Source of the DNA: an uncultured Clostridia bacterium
GTDB taxonomy: Bacteria; Bacillota; Clostridia; TANB77; CAG-465
Direction of reading: 5' to 3'
NCBI GenBank assembly: GCA_934132895.1
Contig: CAKPAG010000006.1
Location: 1 to 64,000 of the forward strand
Length of the DNA: 64,000 bases
Each line of letters opens with the position of its first letter. The stretch's first letter is position 1. Both the position numbers and the translations under genes were made by a program. Under the pieces are notes generated by a model, which worked only from the letters and a program-made list of their open reading frames with translations, was not told where the DNA came from and ran no database searches. Positions 17,602 to 27,000 of the stretch are shown in pieces.

Positions 17602-18789
17602 TTAATTTATATCCATTAAATTTCCGAAATTTATTATTCCTCTTCCATACATATCCTGAATATTATCTAATACATCTGTTGCAATTTTTAATTTATAGCT
17701 TTCTTCGTTTTTTACTTTTTCTACATATTCAAATAGGTTTATCTGTTCTTCTTTTTCATTGAAATTAGAAACAGACACTGTTACAGCCCTTATTTTCTTG
17801 CCTTCTGTATAATTACTATGAAATAGATCTAAAATATTATTTAATATACTTTGATACAAATTTGTTTTTTCTATATGTTTACTTCGTTTTATACTCACAA
17901 ATTTGTTATTTTTTATACTAATTCCTATACTTCCTGCCTTCAAATTATTATGCCTTAAAGAGCTTACTACGTCAAATGTTAATTTTTTTATTTCTTTTTC
18001 TATCTCCAAAGAATTATCTAAATCTTTTGGAAAAGTATGGCCTTTACTAATACTTTTAGGTTCATCCCAATTTCCCCATCTTCTTACCTCATCATTTTCT
18101 AGTCCATTTGCCATGTTATATAACGCTATACCAGACTTTCCTAATTTTTTCGTAAGTTTTTCTTTATCAAAATTTGCAAGCTGCCCTATAGTATATATTC
18201 CCATTTTATTTAATACTGGTAAAGTAGATTTTCCAACAAAAAGTAAACTTTGAACTGGCAAACTAAACACAATATTTTTAAAATTATTATATGGAATATG
18301 AGTTACTGCATCTGGCTTTTTTAAATCACTTCCAAGTTTTGCAAGGCTTTTATTAAAAGAAACACCTACAGATATAGTTAATCCTAATGTATTTTTCACT
18401 TCCTCTTTTATTTTATACGCAATCTCAACCGGAGAACCAAACAACCTCTTACTCTCAGTAATATCTAGGAATGATTCATCTATTCCAAATGGTTCTACTC
18501 TATCTGTATATTTTAAATATATATTATTAACAAGTTTTGAAAACTTTTTGTAATCTGAATAGTTTCCTTCTACTAAAACTAAATTTGGACATTTTTTCTT
18601 TGCAGAATATACAGTTTCCGGAGTATATACTCCATACTTTTTGGCAATCTCATTTTTGGCAAGTATTATTCCATGTCTAAGCTTAGGGTCACCACATACT
18701 GCCATTGGAACATTTCTTAAAGAGGGATTTTTAACCATTTCCACAGATGCAAAAAATGAATTCAAATCACAATGCAATATATCTCGCAT
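17602..18789 (-). CDS. dinB: DNA polymerase IV, Y family
   Basis: About 395 residues from ATG 18789 (GAGGTGG site 5 nt upstream); 19 extra codons upstream are rejected. The catalytic site is clear: ILHCDLNSFFASVE with the first metal-binding Asp, and GIDESFLDIT with the DE pair. The palm, finger and little-finger layout follows, with helix-hairpin-helix segments LLFVGKSTLPVLNKMGIYTI and QLANFDKEKLTKKLG. It performs translesion synthesis. No LexA-like site was noticed upstream. Confidence 0.93.
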   Translation of the reverse strand: MRDILHCDLNSFFASVEMVKNPSLRNVPMAVCGDPKLRHGIILAKNEIAKKYGVYTPETVYSAKKKCPNLVLVEGNYSDYKKFSKLVNNIYLKYTDRVEPFGIDESFLDITESKRLFGSPVEIAYKIKEEVKNTLGLTISVGVSFNKSLAKLGSDLKKPDAVTHIPYNNFKNIVFSLPVQSLLFVGKSTLPVLNKMGIYTIGQLANFDKEKLTKKLGKSGIALYNMANGLENDEVRRWGNWDEPKSISKGHTFPKDLDNSLEIEKEIKKLTFDVVSSLRHNNLKAGSIGISIKNNKFVSIKRSKHIEKTNLYQSILNNILDLFHSNYTEGKKIRAVTVSVSNFNEKEEQINLFEYVEKVKNEESYKLKIATDVLDNIQDMYGRGIINFGNLMDIN

Positions 18790-18854
18790 TTTAACCACCT
18801 CATCCATTATATCAAACATTTGTTCTAAAATCAAGTAGTAATACAAATTAAATA

Positions 18855-18901
18855 GAAAAAAATAGCTTAAACTTATTTAGTTAAAAGTCTAAGCTATTTT
18901 A
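18855..18901 (-). terminator. terminator after YwaF-like gene
   Basis: Minus-strand stem AAAATAGCTTA / TAAGCTATTTT with a 20-nt loop, followed by a T tract. It overlaps the last codons of the gene at 18889. Confidence 0.8.
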
Positions 18902-19656
18902 TAGTTAAATTTACTATTTTCTTTTTCTTGCATTTCTTCATTTATTCTTTCCTTATTTACAACATAAGCAGGAATATACGAAATTAAAAATGCGAGCATT
19001 CCTACTAAAAATAATGGTATGATTGCCGGAATATCCTTTAAAAATGGATATAATTTTAAAGTATTTTCCGGAAGTGAAGTCATCATTATATAATTTGTTC
19101 CAAATATATTATTTCCAATATTTACAATTACAACATAAATTACTCCTACTAAAAAAGCTGGAAGCATATCTTTAAATTCTACTTTGTAATCAAGTACGAA
19201 AAGTAAATATAGTGATGTTAAAAGCATTAAATGATGACAAATGATAAACTGCCAAAATTCATACACATCATAAGTATGCCTTAAATCAGACCAAATTATA
19301 GCTGGAAGTGGACCTATAAATGTAAAGAAATATATTATTTTATATAACTTTTTATTTCCACTAAATAATATATATATCATAAAAAAATTAGTCATAAAGC
19401 ATAAATGTAATGGTAAATCTTCCATTATATTGAATGTATTAGTAGCGAACATGCCTACATAATATATAATCATATTAATACTAAGTATAGTTCCCATTAC
19501 ATATCTTACATTTTCTTTATATTTAAACTCTTTTAATTTTTTTCTTGCTAAAAATAAAATAAGTGATAAAAAAATGAGTAGTATTACCATAGTAAGATGT
19601 AATTTGTTAAACATATGGAAGCTAGTGTTTCCAATACCTGCAAAAAAGTTATACAT
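18889..19656 (-). CDS. YwaF/TIGR02206-type integral membrane protein
   Basis: A 255-residue protein with about seven membrane helices. The sequence MEDLPLHLCFMTNFFMIYIL (with the conserved LPLHLC) and the HDYxxFWQF-like segment YEFWQFIICHHLML match the YwaF / TIGR02206 family, related to TMEM164. Biochemical function is not established in bacteria; conserved His/Cys residues in the membrane suggest an enzyme acting on lipids, which is inference. The start has a GGAAGAGAG ribosome site. It is monocistronic between two terminators. Confidence 0.8.
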   Translation of the reverse strand: MYNFFAGIGNTSFHMFNKLHLTMVILLIFLSLILFLARKKLKEFKYKENVRYVMGTILSINMIIYYVGMFATNTFNIMEDLPLHLCFMTNFFMIYILFSGNKKLYKIIYFFTFIGPLPAIIWSDLRHTYDVYEFWQFIICHHLMLLTSLYLLFVLDYKVEFKDMLPAFLVGVIYVVIVNIGNNIFGTNYIMMTSLPENTLKLYPFLKDIPAIIPLFLVGMLAFLISYIPAYVVNKERINEEMQEKENSKFNYKIA

Positions 19657-19735
19657 TTTCTCTCTTCCTTTCTCATATATTATATAACTTTTTTTGACAT
19701 TTTTCTACTCATTTCTACACTTTTAAAAAAATTTT

Positions 19736-19776
19736 TATGCATAAAGAGCAACAAGAATTACCTTATTGCCCTTTAT
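19736..19776 (-). terminator. terminator after 104-aa orphan
   Basis: Minus-strand stem ATAAAGGGCAATAAG / CTTGTTGCTCTTTAT, 15 bp with two G-U pairs and a 6-nt loop, followed by GCATAAAAATTTTTTT. Confidence 0.8.
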
Positions 19777-19783
19777 ATATGAT

Positions 19784-20098
19784 TTAAAGAAGGATTTTAG
19801 CAGCTCCATAAATAAAACTACTTATTTTATCATTTGGTCTATCCATATATATTCTATTCTTCTTAGCCGTATTGTATATAATACTAATATCTTCAAAATG
19901 ACTTCTTAATTCTTCATCACTTATTAATCCAAAAGGATTAAAGAATGCTCTAATATCCATTTTGTAATATTTATTATAATATATGTCTAATATATTACTT
20001 AAAGCTACATCAAATCTCTCTTTTTCCTTTCCCTCTTTTAAAACCTCTCTTACTCTCATAATACCATATGAACTTTCAAGTGCATACTGTTTTTCCAT
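19784..20098 (-). CDS. hypothetical 104-residue protein
   Basis: I do not recognise this protein. It is mostly helical and soluble, with a central FFNPFGLISDEELRSHFEDI segment and a C-terminal DKISSFIYGAAKILL. No signal peptide, membrane helix or metal motif. It has a consensus promoter, a good GGGAGG site 10 nt before the ATG and its own terminator, so it is a real monocistronic gene. A Spo0A-like TGTCGAA box sits just before its -35, which would fit a stationary-phase or sporulation role, but that is inference. Confidence 0.7.
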   Translation of the reverse strand: MEKQYALESSYGIMRVREVLKEGKEKERFDVALSNILDIYYNKYYKMDIRAFFNPFGLISDEELRSHFEDISIIYNTAKKNRIYMDRPNDKISSFIYGAAKILL

Positions 20099-20135
20099 TA
20101 GTAAAAACCTCCCAAATATTTTAAATTACATAATT

Positions 20136-20175
20136 ATTATACATCTAAATTAAAAAAAAGTCAATTTTTTCGACA
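20136..20175 (-). promoter_or_regulatory. promoter of 104-aa gene with TGTCGAA box
   Basis: TTGACT (20159-20164), 17 nt, TATAAT (20136-20141) on the minus strand. TGTCGAA (20169-20175) lies 4 nt upstream of the -35. Confidence 0.8.
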
Positions 20176-20179
20176 TCTT

Positions 20180-20209
20180 TTGCTATTTCTTGCATATATG
20201 TGATATAAT
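20180..20209 (+). promoter_or_regulatory. promoter of MTAN-like gene
   Basis: TTGCTA (20180-20185), 18 nt, TATAAT (20204-20209). It diverges from the promoter of the 104-aa gene, and both share the TGTCGAA box between them. Confidence 0.6.
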
Positions 20210-20235
20210 TTATATACTTTTAAAGGAGGATTACC

Positions 20236-20940
20236 ATGAAAAATAAAACAATATTAATACAAGGTGCTATGGATATTGAGATTGAAACTATTCTAAAAAA
20301 TTTAGATGAGATGACTAAGATTAATATATCGGATTTTGAATTTTATATAGGAAAAATAAATAATTATAAAATTATAGTTTCAAAAACCCTTATCGGAGAA
20401 ATAAACTCAAGTATTGCAACAACAATTGGAATTATGAAGTTTACACCTGACTTTGTTATAAATCAAGGCATTGCTGGTGCCCACAAAGAATATATTCATA
20501 CTGGAGATATAATTATAGGAAAAGGCTGTCAAAACATTAATGCATATTCTATGCCAGATAAAAAATTAAATGAAGGGTCTAATCCTTTCGAATGGAAATT
20601 GAGTAAGCATTCCAAAGCTATTGAAACTAATATAGAATTAGTTGAAAGATTTGAGAAATTTTTTACTAATAACTGTGATAATATAATATATACTGGCATG
20701 CTAGGAAGTGGTGATGTATTTAATAGGGAAATTGATAGAATAAATTGGGTCTCAAATACATTTGATACGCTTTCAGAGGACATGGAAAGCATTGGAACAT
20801 ATGAAACCTGCCATAAATTCAACATTCCATGTATTGGAATTAGAATAATATCAAATAACGAAATATTAAAAGAACAATTAGATGAAAATCAAGCAATAGT
20901 TTTACAAAATTTGATAGTATCAATATTAAAAAATACTTAA
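20236..20940 (+). CDS. MTA/SAH nucleosidase-like protein (phosphorylase superfamily)
   Basis: A 234-residue protein of the nucleoside phosphorylase/MTAN superfamily. The N-terminal LIQGAMDIEIE aligns with GAMEEEV of MTAN, keeping the Glu. NQGIAGA matches the NxGxAGG-like ribose/phosphate loop, and EDMESIGTYETCHKFNIP keeps the MTAN motif around the ribose-binding Glu. However, the catalytic-base position that reads RAISD in E. coli MTAN reads IRIISNNE here, with Asn instead of Asp. Members hydrolyse 5'-methylthioadenosine or S-adenosylhomocysteine; with the Asn change the substrate or activity may differ. It is monocistronic on the plus strand with AAAGGAGG before the ATG. Confidence 0.75.
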   Translation: MKNKTILIQGAMDIEIETILKNLDEMTKINISDFEFYIGKINNYKIIVSKTLIGEINSSIATTIGIMKFTPDFVINQGIAGAHKEYIHTGDIIIGKGCQNINAYSMPDKKLNEGSNPFEWKLSKHSKAIETNIELVERFEKFFTNNCDNIIYTGMLGSGDVFNREIDRINWVSNTFDTLSEDMESIGTYETCHKFNIPCIGIRIISNNEILKEQLDENQAIVLQNLIVSILKNT

Positions 20941-21067
20941 AACTTTCTAATTAAAATATTACTTTACATAATTTGACTTAGATATGCACTTATGATATAA
21001 TATTAATGGATTACGTATGTAAATTATCTTTAATAAGAAAAATTATTATTTATGGAGGAAATGAAAA

Positions 21068-22132
21068 ATGACAAACTCAAAAAAAGATTTAAATGCACAA
21101 AATTATCGGTCAAGAAATGAAATAAAGCATGAGAAAGTATTGCTTCTTGGAGAATTTTATAAAAAGTTTGGTAGAGAGCCTAAAATGATTGAGGAATATA
21201 ATGGAATAAAGATTGGAGAATTTCTTAGTCGCATTAGGCATAAAAAAACTTTAATCACAGATGAAGATAGAATTTACCTTGAAAATTTAAACATAAGATT
21301 AATACCTATTAAAAGAGAAGAAGCAATCCATCAAAAAGTTTTAATATTAGCTGAATTCTATAAAAAATTTGAAAGGTATCCAATGCAGGAAGAAGAATAC
21401 AAAGGAGTTAAACTACACAAATTCTTTTATGCTATTAGGTACTTTAGTATTAACATTTCGGACTCGGATAGAGCGTTTCTAGAAAGTCTTGAAAAAAATT
21501 TGCCTACCGCAAAATATTATAATTCCACTCATAAAAAAGTTTTGATTCTTGGTGAATTTTTACAAGAATTTGGAAGAATACCCAAATGTTATGAAGAATA
21601 TAAAAATGTTAAAGTTGGAGTTTTGATGACCAATATTAGACATGGAAGTGCCAAACTTTCGGAAAAAGACAGAAGGTACCTTGAGAGTTTCAACATAGAG
21701 CTATCTGCTAAAAAGTCTAAAAAACTTTCAATGCAAAAAAGAGTTTTAGCACTTGGAGAGTTTTATCAAAAATTTGGAAGAAGTCCTAAATGCAAAGAAG
21801 AATACAATAATATAAAAATAGGAAGCTTTCTTACTTCTATTAAAAGCGGACGAATTATTCTTAAAGATAAAGATAGAAAATATCTTGAAAATATTGGAGT
21901 AAAATTAGAGCCTCAAAATCCCCAAGAATTAGTAAGAGAAAAAATTTTAATTCTTGGTGAGTTTTATCAAAAATTTGGAAAAGTTCCTAAACTTGATGAA
22001 GAATATAAAAACATTAAAATTGGAAGTTTCTTCTACTGCATTAAAAAGGGGATTACCAAAATATGTGATGAGGACAGAATTTATCTTAAAAACTTAGGAA
22101 TAGACTGTTCTACCAATATAACTACGAGTTAA
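21068..22132 (+). CDS. protein of five helicase-associated-like repeats
   Basis: A 354-residue protein made almost entirely of five repeats of about 67 residues (near 21-79, 88-145, 155-212, 222-280, 290-346). Each reads roughly KVLxLGEFYxKFGRxPK, EEYKNIKIGSFL, IKxG, then DRxYLExLGI. The pattern resembles the helicase-associated (HA, PF03457) domain, usually found in tandem at the C-terminus of large helicases and thought to bind nucleic acid. No helicase is encoded here. RBS GGAGG 9 nt before the ATG. The N-terminus carries one of the two in-frame CGG codons (21107-21109, followed by T) that do not disturb the frame. Function unknown. Confidence 0.75.
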   Translation: MTNSKKDLNAQNYRSRNEIKHEKVLLLGEFYKKFGREPKMIEEYNGIKIGEFLSRIRHKKTLITDEDRIYLENLNIRLIPIKREEAIHQKVLILAEFYKKFERYPMQEEEYKGVKLHKFFYAIRYFSINISDSDRAFLESLEKNLPTAKYYNSTHKKVLILGEFLQEFGRIPKCYEEYKNVKVGVLMTNIRHGSAKLSEKDRRYLESFNIELSAKKSKKLSMQKRVLALGEFYQKFGRSPKCKEEYNNIKIGSFLTSIKSGRIILKDKDRKYLENIGVKLEPQNPQELVREKILILGEFYQKFGKVPKLDEEYKNIKIGSFFYCIKKGITKICDEDRIYLKNLGIDCSTNITTS

Positions 22133-22148
22133 AAAATTGAATAAAGCA

Positions 22149-22187
22149 CAAATAGAGCCAACACTTGTTGGCTCTATTTGGATTTTA
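22149..22187 (+). terminator. terminator after the repeat protein
   Basis: Perfect 14-bp stem CAAATAGAGCCAAC / GTTGGCTCTATTTG with a 4-nt loop, followed by GATTTTAATTG. The T tract is weak. Confidence 0.75.
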
Positions 22188-22198
22188 ATTGTTTAATA

Positions 22199-22260
22199 TT
22201 ACTCTATATTATCATATTCCTCATCTGTTACAGCTTCACACCACTCATTCGAAGTGTTTT
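22199..22260 (-). repeat. relic copy of the CMD-cupin 3' end; 46-bp direct repeat
   Basis: On the minus strand this reads NTSNEWCEAVTDEEYDNIE and a stop, nearly the same as the C-terminus of the decarboxylase-cupin gene at 23257. Positions 22215-22260 match 23273-23318 with one mismatch. The last residues differ (DNIE against SKLN). The two copies flank the broken RhuM-Fic gene. Confidence 0.85.
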
Positions 22261-22270
22261 GATAATTATT

Positions 22271-23227
22271 TTAATTTAAAAAATTCATAACTAAATCGAT
22301 TATAACTTCTTTTTCTTTTGGATTTGACTCAGCAATAAGCAATGTTAAAGCCGTCAATGTATTATTATCAATAACTTGTTTACTATCTTTATACAAAATA
22401 TTATAATAACTCAAAAAGTAGATAAATAATGTTGCTGCTATTCTTTTATTTCCATCTATAAAGACATGATTTTTAACAATCATATATAAGAAATTAGAAG
22501 CTTTTTCCTCTATACTTCTATAAACTTTCATTACCATCAAATGTTTGATAAATATTTCCTATTATTGATTCTAATCCTTTATTTCTTTCAATAGCAAAAA
22601 TATCACTTTCTTCATTAAATCTTAACTGATTAATTATTTTTAAGCAATCTTGATATTTAATTTGTTTCTTACTCTCACTCCCATTAGGTTTTGATAGTTT
22701 TTTATGATCATAATCATCTAAAAGTTCAAGAGCTTTGGAATAGTTTCCTATTACTTTTAAAATTTCTTTGGCATCATTATTTTCTAATTTTTCATCTATT
22801 CTATTAGCAATATCTATCAATTTCACTGTCTTTTCTAAATATTCCAATCTTTTTTGATTAATTGAATATCCTTTAATCATGTAATCTTTTAAAATTTTAT
22901 TTGCTCATTTTCTAAAAATAACACCATTTTGTGATTTAACACGATAACCAACACTTATAATTACATCAAGATTATAATAATCTATTTTTCTAGTTTGAGT
23001 TTTATTTGCTAAAGCACCATGTGAAGTGGTGTGTGCAAATTTTGCACACACCTCATTTTCATCCAATTCTTTTTCTTTAAAAATGTTATTTATATGCCTT
23101 TTATTACTGTTCTATCTCTATCAAAAAGCATTGCTAACTGTTCTAAAGATAGCCACACAGTATCATCTTTCATATTAACTTCTAATTCTATGTTTTGATT
23201 TTCAAATAAAATTATTTCATTTTTCAT
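22271..23227 (-). pseudogene. RhuM-family/Fic protein, multiply broken
   Basis: Read across three frames, this is a full RhuM-type protein with a C-terminal Fic domain. The start at 23227 has GGGAG and encodes MKNEIILFENQ... VWLSLEQLAMLFDRDRTVI; one base is then missing (ATA AAA GGC instead of ATA AAA AGG CAT). The next part (NNIFKEKELDENEVCAKFAH... DYYNLDVIISVGYRV) meets an in-frame TGA where FRKW is expected. The region then continues to TFDG (ORF 22518-22880), and one extra base leads into the Fic part (22271-22540) with an intact HVFIDGNKR motif. Three independent lesions indicate decay. RhuM-Fic genes are toxin-like accessory genes; this one lies between 46-bp direct repeats. Confidence 0.85.
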
Positions 23228-23256
23228 ATAATCTCCCATTTTATTATTGTTTATCT

Positions 23257-23996
23257 CTAATTTAACTTACTGTATTCCTCATCTGTTACAGCTTCACACC
23301 ACTCATTTGAAGTGTTTTCTCCAGGCACTTCTATTGCAATATGACTAAACCATGAATCTTTAGTTGCTCCATGCCAATGTTTTACATTTGCTGGTATTAC
23401 TACTACATCTCCTGGTTTTAGCCTTCTTATAGGTTGATTTTCCTCTTTATATAAGCCCTCACCATCAACACATATTAATATTTGACCGCCTCCACTTGAA
23501 GCGTGGTGAATATGCCAGTTATTCCTACATTTTGGCTCAAAAGTTACATTTGCAATAAACATATTATCAGTTTTTGCCAAAGGTTTTATATATGAATTTC
23601 CAACAAAATACTTAGCATATTCAGTATTTGGCTTACCAATTCCAAACATTCCACCATGTGTATTTTCTACTTTTTCATCATCAGCGTAGACTTCTTTTGC
23701 TAAATTAAATACTGCCCAAGCATTTGGCCAACCAGCATAAAAAGCTGCATGAGTAATTATTTCTGCCATTTCTTCTTTAGTTATTCCATTATTTTTAGCA
23801 TTTATCAAATGATATTTTAATGAATCATCTGTCATGCCTTTTCCCATAAATATACATATAGTAACTAAAGACCTATCTCTTAAAGATAATTTATCCTCTC
23901 TTGACCATACCTCACCAAATAATATGTCATCATTTAGCTCTGCAAACTTAGGAGCAAAATCTCCTAAGTTATCTCTTCCTGCTGTTGTTTTTTCAT
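23257..23996 (-). CDS. carboxymuconolactone decarboxylase-cupin protein, frameshifted near its start
   Basis: The intact open part (23257-23847, 196 residues) holds the end of a carboxymuconolactone decarboxylase/AhpD-like domain (ITHAAFYAGWPNAWAVF) and a cupin (WHIHHASSGGGQ... RLKPGDVVVIPANVKHWHGA). The usual family start (TAGRDNLGDFAPKFAELNDD... VWSREDKLSLRDRS) is present upstream but in a frame without its own start. An ATG with an AGGAG site at 23996 is followed by six A residues; a seventh would join everything into one protein of about 246 residues. So a single homopolymer base decides whether the gene is intact. The family is often annotated as a quinone or antioxidant-related oxidoreductase; the substrate is unknown. 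Confidence 0.78.
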
Positions 23997-24024
23997 AATA
24001 TCACACTCCTAATAATACTAATCT

Positions 24025-27000
24025 TTATTTTAATTTCATAGAAATAACTTTTGATATTCCATACTCTTGCATTGTAACACCATATACAGATGAAGCCACT
24101 TCCATTGTTCCTTTTCTGTGTGTTATTACAATAAACTGAGTATCTTTAGAATATTTTTTAATATAATCTGCAAATCTTGCAACATTTACATCATCCAATG
24201 CAGCCTCAATTTCATCAAGAATGCAAAATGGAGGTGTCTTTATTTTAAGTATTGCAAATAATAATGCTGTAGCTGTTAAAGCTCTTTCTCCACCAGAAAG
24301 TAACATCATGCTTTGAAGCTTTTTACCCGGAGGTTGAACTTCAATTTCTATTCCACTTTCAAGTATATTAGATTCATCTGATAAAGTAAGTTCTGCCTTA
24401 CCTCCTCCAAATAACTCTTTAAATGTATGATTAAAGTTTTCTCTTATAGTTGCAAACTGTTTTGCAAATTGACTCTTCATTATACCAGTCATGTTATTTA
24501 TAAGGTTCTCAAGTTTTGTTTTAGTCTCTTCTAAATCTGTTTTTTGTGCTATAATAAAATCATAACGCTCTTTAGTAGAAGTATACTCATCAATGCTTGT
24601 TACGTCTACATCTCCTAAATCTTTTATTTTCTTTCTAATTGAGTCAGCTTCTTTTTTAATATTCACATTTTCTATATCTATAACAGGCATAGTTTCAATA
24701 AATTTTTGTGCAGCAGAAATAGTAATCTCATAGTCTTCCCACATTTTATTTTTTAAATTTTCTGTTTCAAGGTCAAATTTTACTTTTTTGTTTTCAGTTT
24801 TTGCCTTTTCCTCTTTAATTTTTTCTATTTTCTTTACACTTTCTAATACTTTCACTTCTAATTCATCTTGTTTTTTAGAAATCTCGTCTTTTTCATCTTT
24901 TAGCTTAGAAGTAACATTTGTATATTCATCTTTAAAACTTAATTTATCAGCAATTTCTTTTTTAGTTTCTTCAATTTCTTTTATAGTATTCTCAATTGCA
25001 CCTTTTAGTATAACAATCTCTTCATTTTTTCTTTTTATACTTTCTTCAAAATTAGATATATCAGATTGTAATTTTTCTTTCATTTCATCAATAGATGCGA
25101 CACTTTCATCAAATGATGATAATGATATTTTAAGGTTTATTATATCTTCGTTTAAATCATCAAGCTCTTTTCCTTTTTCTTCATTTTCTAAAACATACAC
25201 ATCTATTTCGTGTTTATTTTCTTCAATAGATTTATCATATTCTTCTATTTTTTGATTTGAATTTTCTATATCTACTTTTAAACTTTGTATTTGTTCATTT
25301 AATTTTTCAATCTCAATATTTGAATTTTCTTTTGCATTTTCATATCTTGCAAGTTCTTTTTTCAAGCTTTCGCTTTTTTCTCTATATGTTGCATTTTCTA
25401 TATTTAAAGAATCTATATTTTCTTTTATGCTTTCCAATCTAGTTGAAATTTCATTTAATACTGCACAATATTCTTTATAATTATTAATTACTTTATCTAA
25501 GTTATCTTCTTTTTCTTTTATACTTTCTTTAATTCTTAATTTTTTCTCATTTCTACCAATAAGCCCAGCTGATTTTATTTTCTGTTTACCACCAGTAATA
25601 CTACCTGTAGCTGCAATAAGCTCACCGTCTAATGTAACAATTTTAACTGTATTCTTTTTATTTTCAGAAATCTTTACGGCATTTTCCACTTTGTCAACAA
25701 TGATAGTATTAGCAAGTGCAAGCTCTACTGCAGCACTATATTTTTTATCAAATTTAACAAGATCAATAGCAGCTCCTATAACTCCGTTATATCTACTATA
25801 TTTAGATTTAAAAGAATTATCTACTCTTCTTAAACTAGTTAGTGGTAAAAATGTTGCTCTACCAAATTCATTTTTCTTTAAATAATTTACAATTTGTGTA
25901 GCAGTGCTTTCATTATCTACTACTATGTTTTGTACATAACCTCCAAGTGCTATCTCAATTGCATACTCATATTTTTCATCAGTACTTACTATATTTGCAA
26001 TTGTTCCAAATACATGTGAATTTAAAGAATTTTCCTTAGCAAATTCTAATGCATGTTTTACACTTCTAATATATCCTTCATTTTCTTTTTCTAAATTTTC
26101 AAGATAATTATACTTTGACTTTAATGTCATTATTTCTTGATTTAATTCATTCTTTTTTGTATTAATATCATTTAATTTTTTTTGTTTTTCATCAAATATA
26201 ACTTTTTTATCATCATAATCTTTTTTTAATGAATTTAAATTTTTCTCTTTTTCATTTAAAGTAGCCGTTACTTCTTCGAAATCTAAAAGTACTTTATCTT
26301 TGCTAGATATACTCTTTTCTAAATATTTTTTCTTTTCCTCAATTTGTAACATATTAGATTCAATTTTAGCTTCCATACTACTAATATTTGATTTTAGCTC
26401 ATATTTACTTTCTTGTGCTTCTTCTATTTCATTTTTTATATTTTCTATACTACCTGCTTTACTATCCAAATGAGCTGTTAATTTTTCTAATGCTTCTCTT
26501 TTTTCATTTAATTCTGTTTCAAATTTTTTCTTAGACTCTTCCATATATTTTCTTTTTTCAAGTCTAGTTTGTATATCTTCATTCAAATTTGAAATTTTTT
26601 CGTTTTCTTCTTTTATTTCACTCTCAAGTCTTGTTATACTTTCACTACTAGTATCAATTTTAGAGTTCTTAAGCTCTATATTTAAATTAAGTTTATGTAC
26701 ATCGCTTTCAAGCTCATAATACTTGCTATTTGTTTCTTCTAGCTTAGATGTAATTTCAGCAATTCTTGCTTTTAAATCTAATTTATCTTTTTCAAATTCT
26801 GTAGTTACTTTCTCTTCTTTTTCAATATCACTCGCTAAAGTATCTATTATATCATCAATTTTTTCTAATTCTTTTTTGTTTTTTTCTATTCCATCAATAA
26901 ATATATACATATCAAAAGTTTTAAGACTATCTCTTAAACTTAAATATTCTTTAGCTTTTTCAGCTCTTTTAGCCAGTGGTTCTATTGTAGTTTCAATTTC

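Noticed and set aside
22880..22960. In-frame TGA where RhuM has a conserved Trp, as a hint of TGA read as Trp
   Set aside because: Other genes here encode conserved Trp with TGG, TGA serves as a stop elsewhere, and this gene has two further lesions. Decay explains it better.
23900..23996. CMD-cupin break as another CGG-A site
   Set aside because: It needs one base added, not one skipped, and lies in an A homopolymer without CGG.
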